Program-made: the position numbers and the translations under genes
NCBI GenBank assembly: GCA_017557505.1
Contig: JAFYYP010000026.1
Location: 113,948-177,947, forward strand
DNA: 64,000 nucleotides
Direction of reading: 5' to 3'
Source: Bacillota bacterium
GTDB lineage: Bacteria > Bacillota > Clostridia > Peptostreptococcales > Anaerovoracaceae
Shown here: positions 53,648 through 60,601 of the stretch, one piece after another
Position numbering within the stretch: position 1 is the first letter of the stretch
Layout: every line of letters begins with the position of its first letter
Notes under the pieces: model-generated
Databases searched by the model: none
What the model was told of the DNA's origin: nothing
What the model saw: the letters and a program-made list of their open reading frames with translations, nothing else

Positions 53648-54232
53648 TTGAAGAAATCGCAGAATCATACAAAAGGAAAGATCGTTTCCGCGGCATGGAA
53701 GCTGTTTTACGAACAGGGTTACGAGCGGACGACGGTGGACGACATCGTGGAGGCTTCCGGCACTTCTAAGGGTTCGTTCTACCACTATTTCGAGAGCAAG
53801 GAATCGCTGCCGGCGTCCCTGTCCTATCTGTTCGACGAGAAGTACGAAGAACTGATGGAAACGATGGACCCTGCCATGGGGGTCATCGACAAGCTGGTGT
53901 ACATGAACCAGGAGCTGTTCCTGATGATCGAGAACACGGTCTCCATCGACATCCTGTCGCGGCTGTTCGCGTCGCAGCTCGTGTCGGGCAGCGAGCGCAG
54001 CCTGCTGGACCCGTCCCGCACCTACTATAAGCTGCTGCGGCAGATCGTGATCGAGGGCCAGCAGCAGGGGATCTTCCGCGAGGAGTTCACGACGCTGGAC
54101 GTGACCCGCGCTTATGCGGTGTTCGAACGCGGCCTGATGTACGACTGGTGCATCTCGCGGGGCAATTATTCGCTGGCGCAGTATTCCGCGCAGCTGCTGC
54201 CGCAGTTTCTGAAAGGTTTTTGCAAGGGATAG
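53648..54232 (+). CDS. TetR/AcrR family transcriptional regulator
   Basis: A 194-residue regulator. The N-terminal helix-turn-helix is clear (KGKIVSAAWKLFYEQGYERTTVDDIVEASG in residues 9-38, then SKGSFYHYFESKESL). The helical C-terminal part would bind an unknown ligand. The start is TTG at 53648 with AAGGACGG upstream. It lies 13 bases before the oxidase/TerD gene on the same strand, so that gene and the FAD oxidase after it are probable targets. Confidence 0.9.
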   Translation: MKKSQNHTKGKIVSAAWKLFYEQGYERTTVDDIVEASGTSKGSFYHYFESKESLPASLSYLFDEKYEELMETMDPAMGVIDKLVYMNQELFLMIENTVSIDILSRLFASQLVSGSERSLLDPSRTYYKLLRQIVIEGQQQGIFREEFTTLDVTRAYAVFERGLMYDWCISRGNYSLAQYSAQLLPQFLKGFCKG

Positions 54233-54245
54233 GAGAAAAGACAAT

Positions 54246-55454
54246 ATGAGCGAATACGGATTGAGAAAATACCCGATGCGCAAGTTCGAGCATGAGGTGA
54301 AAGAGAAGGCGCTGGTCGCCGCCATCCTCGATACGGCGCCTTTCATTATTATTTCCGCAACAGACGAAGACGGTCTGCCGTATTCCGTGCCCGTATGCTA
54401 CGGCGCGGTGTGCGATGAAGAAGGCGTGCGCATCTACATACACTCGGCACGCGAGGGCCGCAAGATCGACCTGTGGCGCAAGGAGCCCGTCGTCACCTGC
54501 GTGGCGGCGTATCTGTACAACAATGTGGACCCCGCGTTCTATTACCGTGACGTGTTCCACGATTACCGCAGCGTGATGCTGCGCGGCAGGCTGACCCGGG
54601 TGAAAAAGACCGGAGAGGGCAGCCGTCACGGTGAAGCCGTGCAGGCGATGCTGCGCCACTACGGCAGGGGCCCCGCGCATTTCTCCGTGCCGCATTACAG
54701 CTGGATGGACGTGTTCGTGGTCACGTGCCCGTGGGAAGACGTCTCCTGCAAGGCCGAAGGTCCGATGGCGGACATGAAGTACGTCAGATTCCCCGAAAAG
54801 GGCGATCCCCCGGTGACCGATCCCAATGAATACGAATGGTTCATGTGCCGCAAGTACTTCGAAAAGCCCCCGGTGGCAAAGGCTGCCGCTGCTGTGCCGG
54901 ACGTTCCGTCCATCAGCGCGCCGGCGAAGGTCGAAGGATCGAAGATCGTCGTCGAAACGACGTGGTCCGACCGCGGGGAACACGTGGACACCGATGCCTA
55001 TCCGCTGCTGCTGAAAGAAGGGGAGAAGCTTGAGCGCCGTTACGACATGGTGTTCTACAACCAGCCTGAAACGTTCCGTACGGAAGGCGCGAAGCATATG
55101 GAAGACGATATCGAAAACACGCTGGGACTGGAGAAGTACAGCCTGGATCTGGACAAACTCGCCGTGGATTACGGATCCGTCGCCCTGATCGCAGGCGTAT
55201 ACGACGCGGACCGGGCCGGCAGGGACTTAAGTCAGACCGACGCCCTCCGCGTCACCCTGAAAGACGCAGACACGGGGACGGTTCTCCTGTCTTATGCCGC
55301 AGGCGCCGTACCTGCCGGCAAGCAGGCGATGCAGATCGCGCGCCTCGTCAAAACGCAGGATGGCTGGTATCTGCTGCCCGAAGAAAGGACGTTCGATCAT
55401 TGGCTCATCCCGGACGTCTTCGCGCAGTACGGACTGGAGCACTGGAGAGAGTAG
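54246..55454 (+). CDS. Fusion of pyridoxamine-phosphate-oxidase-like and TerD-like domains
   Basis: A 402-residue protein with two parts. Residues 1-180 resemble the FMN-binding split barrel of pyridoxamine 5'-phosphate oxidase-like proteins (FIIISATDEDGLPYSVPVCY, GVRIYIHSAREGRKIDLWRK, MLRGRLTRV). After an Ala/Pro linker, residues 235-400 resemble TerD of tellurite and stress resistance (TTWSDRGEHVDTDAYPLLL, YDMVFYNQPET, IAGVYDADRAGRDLSQ, QIARLVKTQDGWYL). In ordinary TerD the acidic DLDAS motif binds calcium; here it reads DTDAY. The frame is continuous. The function may be a stress-linked flavoprotein; this is inference. GGAGAAAAG precedes the ATG. Confidence 0.75.
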   Translation: MSEYGLRKYPMRKFEHEVKEKALVAAILDTAPFIIISATDEDGLPYSVPVCYGAVCDEEGVRIYIHSAREGRKIDLWRKEPVVTCVAAYLYNNVDPAFYYRDVFHDYRSVMLRGRLTRVKKTGEGSRHGEAVQAMLRHYGRGPAHFSVPHYSWMDVFVVTCPWEDVSCKAEGPMADMKYVRFPEKGDPPVTDPNEYEWFMCRKYFEKPPVAKAAAAVPDVPSISAPAKVEGSKIVVETTWSDRGEHVDTDAYPLLLKEGEKLERRYDMVFYNQPETFRTEGAKHMEDDIENTLGLEKYSLDLDKLAVDYGSVALIAGVYDADRAGRDLSQTDALRVTLKDADTGTVLLSYAAGAVPAGKQAMQIARLVKTQDGWYLLPEERTFDHWLIPDVFAQYGLEHWRE

Positions 55455-56966
55455 TTGAGTTTCCGCATCGAACCCTTTACAGACGAATATACCCTGTACC
55501 TGCGCGACGAATCACGGTTGACGGGGGCGGCGGACTTCATCTGCTTTCCAACTTGCGAGGACGACGTGCAGGAGGCTTTGGCCTTTGCCCGGACACACGG
55601 CCTTTGTGTCACGACGCAGGGCGGCCGCACCGGTCTTGCCGCAGGCTGCGTGCCTCGCGGCGGACTGATCCTGAACCTGTCCCGCATAGACCGCATCCTG
55701 AGCGTGGAAACAGAAGGGGATACGGTGCTGCTCCGCGTGCAGCCGGGCGTGCTGCTGGTGAATCTGCGCAAATACGTTGCCTCACTGCGCAGAGAATACG
55801 GTCCGCTGTTCTTTCCGCCCGATCCGACGGAGACGACGGCCAGCATAGGCGGCATGACCGCCTGCAACGCTTCCGGCGCCAGGACGTATGCCTACGGCGC
55901 TATGCGCAGGCACGTCGAGGGCCTGCGGATGATACTCGCGGACGGCCGGACAGTAAGCTTGCGCCGCGGCCAGCAGAAAGCGGACGGCCGGAGGCTCCAT
56001 CTTCGCTGCGACGACGGATCGGTGCTCGACGCGACGCTGCCCTCCTATCGCATGCCTGCCGTCAAGAACGCCTCCGGATATTATATTGAAGAGAATATGG
56101 ACGCCGTCGATCTGTTCGTCGGCAGCGACGGCACGCTGGGCGTGGTCACGGAAGCGCTGCTGCGCTTAACGGACCTGCCCGCGGAGATCTGGGAAACAGG
56201 CTGCCTGTTCCGTACGGAAAGAGACGCGCTCGACTTCACGGATATGCTGCGCAGGTCTTGCGGCAGGCTGGCCTCCATCGAGTATTTCGACGCAGGTGCC
56301 CTGCAGGTTTTAAAGAACCGCAAGGCGAGAGACAGAGCGCTGCGCGGTATCACAGATGTGCCGGACGATGCGACTTCCCTCATTTTCGCCGAGATCCACG
56401 CGCCTTCGAAAGACGAAGCGTTCGACGAACTGCGGAAACTCACGTCCTGCCTGAAAGCCTGCGGCGGCGACCCGGACCGCACCTGGTTCGGCTGGAACCC
56501 GGCGGGCATCGTCCGCTTCAAGGATTTCCGCCACGCGGTGCCCGAATCGGTCAACCTGCTGATCGACGAGCGCAGAAAGACCGATCCCGCCGTCACGAAG
56601 CTCGGCACGGACATGTCGGTGGAGGACAGAGATCTTCGCAGGGTTTTCGCCATGTACCGCGAAGGTCTGGCGGAGACCGGTCTGCAGTCGGCGACGTGGG
56701 GCCACATCGGAAACAATCACGTGCACGTGAACATCCTGCCCCGCAACATGGACGACTACCGCCGCGGCAAGCAGCTGTACGCCGGCTGGGCGCAGCAGGT
56801 CTCGGCCATGGGAGGCGCCGTGAGTGCAGAGCACGGCGTCGGCAAACTGAAGGCGGCTTTCCTGGAAACGATGTACGGGCCCGCGGCCATCGAAGAGATG
56901 CGCGCGCTGAAGCGGGCTTTCGACCCCCGTTTCCTGCTCGATCCGGGTAATCTTTTTGTGGTTTGA
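55455..56966 (+). CDS. FAD-linked oxidase (GlcD/D-lactate dehydrogenase family)
   Basis: A 503-residue flavoprotein of the VAO/PCMH type. The FAD-binding part is seen at CVTTQGGRTGLAAGCVP, PPDPTETTASIGGMTACNASG and FVGSDGTLGVVTEALLRL; the C-terminal catalytic part has HIGNNHVHVNILP and GGAVSAEHGVGKLK, and ends DPRFLLDPGNLF. It oxidises a D-2-hydroxyacid such as D-lactate, D-2-hydroxyglutarate or glycolate and needs an electron acceptor such as an ETF, not seen here. The TTG start at 55455 directly follows the upstream stop, so expression depends on the TetR-led operon. Confidence 0.9.
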   Translation: MSFRIEPFTDEYTLYLRDESRLTGAADFICFPTCEDDVQEALAFARTHGLCVTTQGGRTGLAAGCVPRGGLILNLSRIDRILSVETEGDTVLLRVQPGVLLVNLRKYVASLRREYGPLFFPPDPTETTASIGGMTACNASGARTYAYGAMRRHVEGLRMILADGRTVSLRRGQQKADGRRLHLRCDDGSVLDATLPSYRMPAVKNASGYYIEENMDAVDLFVGSDGTLGVVTEALLRLTDLPAEIWETGCLFRTERDALDFTDMLRRSCGRLASIEYFDAGALQVLKNRKARDRALRGITDVPDDATSLIFAEIHAPSKDEAFDELRKLTSCLKACGGDPDRTWFGWNPAGIVRFKDFRHAVPESVNLLIDERRKTDPAVTKLGTDMSVEDRDLRRVFAMYREGLAETGLQSATWGHIGNNHVHVNILPRNMDDYRRGKQLYAGWAQQVSAMGGAVSAEHGVGKLKAAFLETMYGPAAIEEMRALKRAFDPRFLLDPGNLFVV

Positions 56967-57023
56967 GGACCGCAAAACCACAACATCCTGTGGGTCGGAA
57001 AACAGCAAAAAAAACTCTTCAAA

Positions 57024-57068
57024 AATAGCCCAAAAACGATTGACACTTGAACCGTTTTGGGCTATTAT
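57024..57068 (+). promoter_or_regulatory. Promoter of the rpmG-rpoB operon inside a long inverted repeat
   Basis: The -35 TTGACA (57040-57045) and the -10 TATTAT (57063-57068) are 17 bases apart. The arms AATAGCCCAAAAACG (57024-57038) and CGTTTTGGGCTATT (57053-57066) form a 14-bp inverted repeat with one bulged A. The loop holds the -35, and the right arm runs into the -10. No T tract follows, so it is not a terminator. The leader from here to the rpmG start is about 80 bases. The rest of the gap (56967-57023) shows nothing I can name. Confidence 0.8.
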
Positions 57069-57157
57069 TCATTAGTCACGCTATGCCCAAACGAAGGCAT
57101 ATGTGATTTTAGTGCGTTATCAATCCGCTTTTTAAGCGTCATCTGGAGGAAAATACA

Positions 57158-57319
57158 ATGGCTAATGACGTAAGAGTCAAGGTAACCTTATCTTGCACCG
57201 AATGCAAACAGAGAAACTACAACACCACCAAGAACAAGAGAAACAATCCCGAGCGTCTTGAGATGATGAAGTACTGCAAGTTCTGCAGAAAAGAAACTCT
57301 GCACAGAGAAACGAAGTAG
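57158..57319 (+). CDS. rpmG: 50S ribosomal protein L33
   Basis: A 53-residue ribosomal protein, too short for many gene finders. It has the zinc-ribbon form with two CxxC pairs, CTEC at 13-16 and CKFC at 40-43, and the typical [16 protein letters not shown] stretch. TCTGGAGGAAA precedes the ATG. Position before secE is the Firmicutes arrangement. The tRNA-Trp found between rpmG and secE in some relatives is absent; only 21 bases separate them. Confidence 0.97.
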   Translation: MANDVRVKVTLSCTECKQRNYNTTKNKRNNPERLEMMKYCKFCRKETLHRETK

Positions 57320-57340
57320 TAAGGAAAGGAACCCAAAGCA

Positions 57341-57562
57341 ATGGCAGATACCGCTGCAAAGGCAAAAAAGCCCGGTAAGTTCAGCGAATATCTCAAGGGT
57401 GTCAGAACCGAGCTGAAGAAGGTCGTCTGGCCCACGAAGAAAGAGCTGTACAAGTACACCATCGTCGTCCTTCTGGTCTGCGCGTTCTTCGCGCTGTTCT
57501 TCTGGCTCCTGGATACCGGTTTCCTGGCCATCCTGGAGAAGGTCCTGAAGATCACCATGTAG
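57341..57562 (+). CDS. secE: Preprotein translocase subunit SecE
   Basis: A 73-residue SecE with the conserved amphipathic stretch SEYLKGVRTELKKVVWPTKK followed by a single membrane segment (residues 40-62). It stabilises the SecY channel. The ATG follows rpmG by 21 bases, with AAGGAAAGGAA as ribosome binding site. Confidence 0.97.
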   Translation: MADTAAKAKKPGKFSEYLKGVRTELKKVVWPTKKELYKYTIVVLLVCAFFALFFWLLDTGFLAILEKVLKITM

Positions 57563-57572
57563 GAGATTTCCC

Positions 57573-58181
57573 ATGTCCGAAGATAAGATCCTGGATCAGG
57601 AACTGAATATGCCGACTCCTGCCAGCGTTCTCGACGAAAGGGACGAGATCCCTGCCGGTTTCCTGCGCCGCAGCAAGGAACCGAAGTGGTACGTGGTGCA
57701 CACGTACTCCGGCCACGAGAACAAGGTCAAGGTCAATCTGGAGAAGCTCGTCGAGAACAGAGGCATGCAGGATCTCGTTCTGCAGGTCATCGTTCCCACC
57801 GAGACCGTCTATGACCGCGACAGCGGCAAGAGCAAGGAGCGCAAGGTCTTCCCCGGCTACGTCATCGTCAAGATGATCGTCACGAACGAATCCTGGTACC
57901 TGGTGCGCAATACCCAGGGCGTTACCGGTTTCGTCGGCCAGGGATCCGAGCCCATTCCTCTCACCGACGAGGAAGTGCGCCGTCTCGGCATCGAAAAGAC
58001 TGTTATCGTCATGGATATCCATCCGGGCGATTCCGTCAAGGTCATCACCGGACCGTTCAAGGGCTTCGCTGCGACCGTCGAGGAAGTCAACCCCGACAAG
58101 CAGACCATCAAGGCGAAGGTCGACATGTTCGGCCGTTCCACGCCGGTGGAGCTCGAATACGATCAGGTGGACAAACTGTAA
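57573..58181 (+). CDS. nusG: Transcription termination/antitermination protein NusG
   Basis: A 202-residue NusG. An N-terminal extension of about 30 residues precedes the NGN domain (KWYVVHTYSGHENKVKVNLE, VFPGYVIVKM, VRNTQGVTGFVG). The C-terminal KOW domain follows (GDSVKVITGPFKGFAATVEEV). It couples RNA polymerase to ribosomes and Rho. AGGAGA precedes the ATG. A small hairpin (58188-58203) lies between nusG and rplK. Confidence 0.97.
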   Translation: MSEDKILDQELNMPTPASVLDERDEIPAGFLRRSKEPKWYVVHTYSGHENKVKVNLEKLVENRGMQDLVLQVIVPTETVYDRDSGKSKERKVFPGYVIVKMIVTNESWYLVRNTQGVTGFVGQGSEPIPLTDEEVRRLGIEKTVIVMDIHPGDSVKVITGPFKGFAATVEEVNPDKQTIKAKVDMFGRSTPVELEYDQVDKL

Positions 58182-58187
58182 CGAATA

Positions 58188-58203
58188 ACGGGGACAGCCC
58201 CGT
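58188..58203 (+). other. Small hairpin between nusG and rplK
   Basis: ACGGGG pairs with CCCCGT around the loop ACAG, 6 bases after the nusG stop. No T tract follows; it ends just before the AAAGGAG ribosome binding site of rplK and could influence its translation. Confidence 0.5.
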
Positions 58204-58218
58204 GGAAAGGAGAATAGC

Positions 58219-58650
58219 ATGGCAAAGAAAGTCGAAGGCTTTGTAAAGCTGCAGATCGCTGCCGGTAAAGCGAACCCCGCGCCTCCCGTAGGCCCCGCTC
58301 TCGGTCAGCATGGTGTCAACATCATGGATTTCTGCAAGCAGTTCAACGCCCGCACGCAGGATCAGGCCGCAGAAGGGATGATCATTCCCGTCGTGATCAC
58401 GGTTTATGCAGACAAATCGTTCACGTTCGTCACGAAGACTCCCCCCGCACCCGTTCTGATCAAGAAGGCGGCAGGTCTGGACAAGGCTTCCGGTGAACCG
58501 AACAAGAAGAAGGTCGGCCGGATCACGCTTGCACAGGCACAGGAAATTGCAAAGACGAAGATGCCCGATCTCAACGCCGCAAACATTGAGAGTGCCACCG
58601 AGATGATCAAAGGCACTGCCAGAAGCATGGGTATCATAGTAGAAGAGTAG
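58219..58650 (+). CDS. rplK: 50S ribosomal protein L11
   Basis: A 143-residue L11. The N-terminal [20 protein letters not shown] and the C-terminal rRNA-binding GTARSMGI are canonical. It forms the GTPase-associated stalk base with 23S rRNA. AAAGGAGAA precedes the ATG. Confidence 0.98.
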   Translation: MAKKVEGFVKLQIAAGKANPAPPVGPALGQHGVNIMDFCKQFNARTQDQAAEGMIIPVVITVYADKSFTFVTKTPPAPVLIKKAAGLDKASGEPNKKKVGRITLAQAQEIAKTKMPDLNAANIESATEMIKGTARSMGIIVEE

Positions 58651-58696
58651 TTGATGGGAGGCTTAATCAGCCGTTAGTACCACAAGGAGGAACCAA

Positions 58697-59392
58697 ATGC
58701 CTAAAAGAGGTAAGAAGTATCAGGACGCTGTCAAGCAGTATGACAAGTCCGCTCAGTACGATATCGACGAAGCGTTCGAGATCCTGAGCAAGATCACTAC
58801 TGCAAAATTCGACGAGACTGTCGAGGCTCATTTCAGACTGGGCGTTGACGGCCGCCATGCAGACCAGCAGGTCCGCGGCGCCATCGTGCTCCCGAACGGA
58901 ACCGGTAAGTCCAAGAGAGTTCTCGTATTCGCAAAGGGCGAAAAAGCCCATGAAGCAGAAGCTGCTGGTGCAGACTATGTCGGCGCAGAAGAGCTGGCAG
59001 ACAAGATCAGGACCGAAAACTGGTTCGACTTCGACGTCGTCGTAGCGACCCCCGACATGATGGGCGTCGTAGGACGTCTCGGTAAGCTGCTCGGCCCCAA
59101 GGGACTCATGCCCAGCCCCAAGTCCGGCACCGTCACCATGAACGTTGCTCAGGCTCTTTCCGAGATCAAAGCCGGTAAAGTCGAGTACCGTCTGGACAAG
59201 CAGAACATTATCCACACCCCGATCGGCAAGGCTTCTTTCGGACCCCAGAAGTTAAAGGAAAACTATCTGGCTCTGCTGGAAGCAGTTATCAAGGCCAAGC
59301 CGGCCGCAGCAAAGGGACAGTACATCAAGTCCGCCGCCATCGCAAGCTCGATGAGCCCCGGCATCAAGCTGAACCCCGCAAAGCTCGGCTAG
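58697..59392 (+). CDS. rplA: 50S ribosomal protein L1
   Basis: A 231-residue L1, the usual length. [36 protein letters not shown] and the [17 protein letters not shown] region are canonical. It binds 23S rRNA at the exit-site stalk and in many bacteria represses its own operon. AAGGAGGAAC precedes the ATG. A 46-base gap separates it from rplK. Confidence 0.98.
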   Translation: MPKRGKKYQDAVKQYDKSAQYDIDEAFEILSKITTAKFDETVEAHFRLGVDGRHADQQVRGAIVLPNGTGKSKRVLVFAKGEKAHEAEAAGADYVGAEELADKIRTENWFDFDVVVATPDMMGVVGRLGKLLGPKGLMPSPKSGTVTMNVAQALSEIKAGKVEYRLDKQNIIHTPIGKASFGPQKLKENYLALLEAVIKAKPAAAKGQYIKSAAIASSMSPGIKLNPAKLG

Positions 59393-59439
59393 AAGGCTGA
59401 CAACAAGGCTGCGGATCGCAACACAAAACAGAATATAAA

Positions 59440-59545
59440 CTGTAGACAGCAGGTGCGCTTCTTGTGAAAGCGCTCAATATCCAGCCGAGGTTACGATTCA
59501 TACACAAGCCTTTTCAGTCTGCAGACACCGAAAAGGCTTTCTTTC
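59440..59545 (+). ncRNA. Ribosomal protein L10 leader with attenuator hairpin
   Basis: The 176-base gap between rplA and rplJ holds the L10 leader expected at this place in Firmicutes: a structured region followed by an attenuator, AAGCCTTTTC (59506-59515) pairing with GAAAAGGCTT (59530-59539) and then TTCTTTC. Binding of the L10(L12)4 complex to such leaders lowers rplJL expression. The hairpin is read directly; the family assignment rests on position and on the purine-rich fold, without a covariance search. Confidence 0.75.
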
Positions 59546-59568
59546 AGGAAAGCCGGAAAGGAGAATAG

Positions 59569-60063
59569 ATGTCAGTAGAAAATCTGAAGATCAAAGCTGC
59601 TGTTATCGACGAGATCAAAGGAAAGCTCGAAAAAGCAGAATCTGCAGTGGTCATCGACTACATCGGAACGACTGTAGAACAGGCAAACGCGCTGAGAAAG
59701 AATCTCCGCGAAGCAGGCGTAGATTACACCGTATACAAGAACACGCTCATGGCGAAAGCCGTCGAGGGAACCAAGTACGAAGGACTCAAGGAAGTCTTCA
59801 ACGGCCCCTCCGCTCTGGCGATCAGCTACGATGACGCCACGGCTCCCGCAAGAGTCCTGTCAAAGTCCATCAAGGACTTCGGCAAGATGGCGTTCAAGGC
59901 AGGCGTTGTAGAAGGAACCTTCTATGATGCGAAGGGCATGGAAGCCATCGCCAGCATTCCTTCCAGAGACGAACTCATTGCGAAGTTCATGGGAAGCATT
60001 CAGAGCCCCGTCGGCAAACTGGTCCGTACGTTCCAGGCTGTCGCCGATGCGAAGGCAGAATAA
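59569..60063 (+). CDS. rplJ: 50S ribosomal protein L10
   Basis: A 164-residue L10. The N-terminal half binds rRNA and L11 (VVIDYIGTTVEQANALRKNLREAG is the typical core, YTVYKNTLMAKAV follows), and the C-terminal helix binds L7/L12 dimers. GGAAAGGAGAA precedes the ATG. It is preceded by the L10 leader. Confidence 0.98.
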   Translation: MSVENLKIKAAVIDEIKGKLEKAESAVVIDYIGTTVEQANALRKNLREAGVDYTVYKNTLMAKAVEGTKYEGLKEVFNGPSALAISYDDATAPARVLSKSIKDFGKMAFKAGVVEGTFYDAKGMEAIASIPSRDELIAKFMGSIQSPVGKLVRTFQAVADAKAE

Positions 60064-60105
60064 TACAAACTTGCAGTTAAGAAGAATTTAATAAGGAGAA
60101 ATACA

Positions 60106-60468
60106 ATGACTAAGGAACAGATTATTGAAGCCATCAAAGCGATGACAGTTCTGGAACTGAACGAGCTCGTCAAGGCTTGCGAAGAAGAATTCGGCGTATC
60201 CGCAGCAGCACCCGTCGCAGTAGCCGGCGCAGCAGCCGCTCCCGCTGAAGAAGAAAAGGACGAATTCGATGTTATCCTCGAAGCAGTCGGCGCAGAAAAG
60301 ATCAAGGTCATCAAGGTCGTCAGAGAGATCACCGGCCTGGGCCTGAAGGAAGCAAAGGACCTCGTAGACAACGCCCCCAAGGCTGTCAAGGAAGCTGCCT
60401 CCAAGGCAGAAGCCGGCGAGATCAAGGCCAAGCTCGAAGAAGTTGGCGCTACTGTCGTTCTGAAGTAG
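60106..60468 (+). CDS. rplL: 50S ribosomal protein L7/L12
   Basis: A 120-residue stalk protein. The N-terminal dimerisation helix, the Ala/Pro/Val hinge at residues 35-55 and the C-terminal [20 protein letters not shown] core with [11 protein letters not shown] are canonical. It recruits translation GTPases. TAAGGAGAAA precedes the ATG. Confidence 0.98.
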   Translation: MTKEQIIEAIKAMTVLELNELVKACEEEFGVSAAAPVAVAGAAAAPAEEEKDEFDVILEAVGAEKIKVIKVVREITGLGLKEAKDLVDNAPKAVKEAASKAEAGEIKAKLEEVGATVVLK

Positions 60469-60488
60469 TCTGATCACAAACTGAAGAT

Positions 60489-60535
60489 CCAAAGGGTTGT
60501 TCTATGAGGGCAACCCTTTTGGGGTCTTTTTGTGG
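60489..60535 (+). terminator. Partial terminator/attenuator between rplL and rpoB
   Basis: AAAGGGTTG (60491-60499) pairs with CAACCCTTT (60511-60519) over an 11-base loop; GGGG then separates the stem from a run of five T. Such a hairpin between rplL and rpoB usually lowers the amount of polymerase message relative to ribosomal protein message. The rest of the gap has the rpoB ribosome binding site AAGGAGGG. Confidence 0.75.
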
Positions 60536-60601
60536 AGCGATTTTTTAACGAAAACCGCCGCACATTTTACTTACTTCACATAGATTTAAGGAGGGAATCC
60601 A

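Noticed and set aside
56967-57023. Terminator after the FAD oxidase gene
   Set aside because: Only a weak imperfect hairpin without a T tract is visible; the strong inverted repeat at 57024 surrounds a promoter and also lacks a T tract.
57320-57340. tRNA-Trp between rpmG and secE as in some Firmicutes
   Set aside because: The gap is only 21 bases and holds just the secE ribosome binding site.
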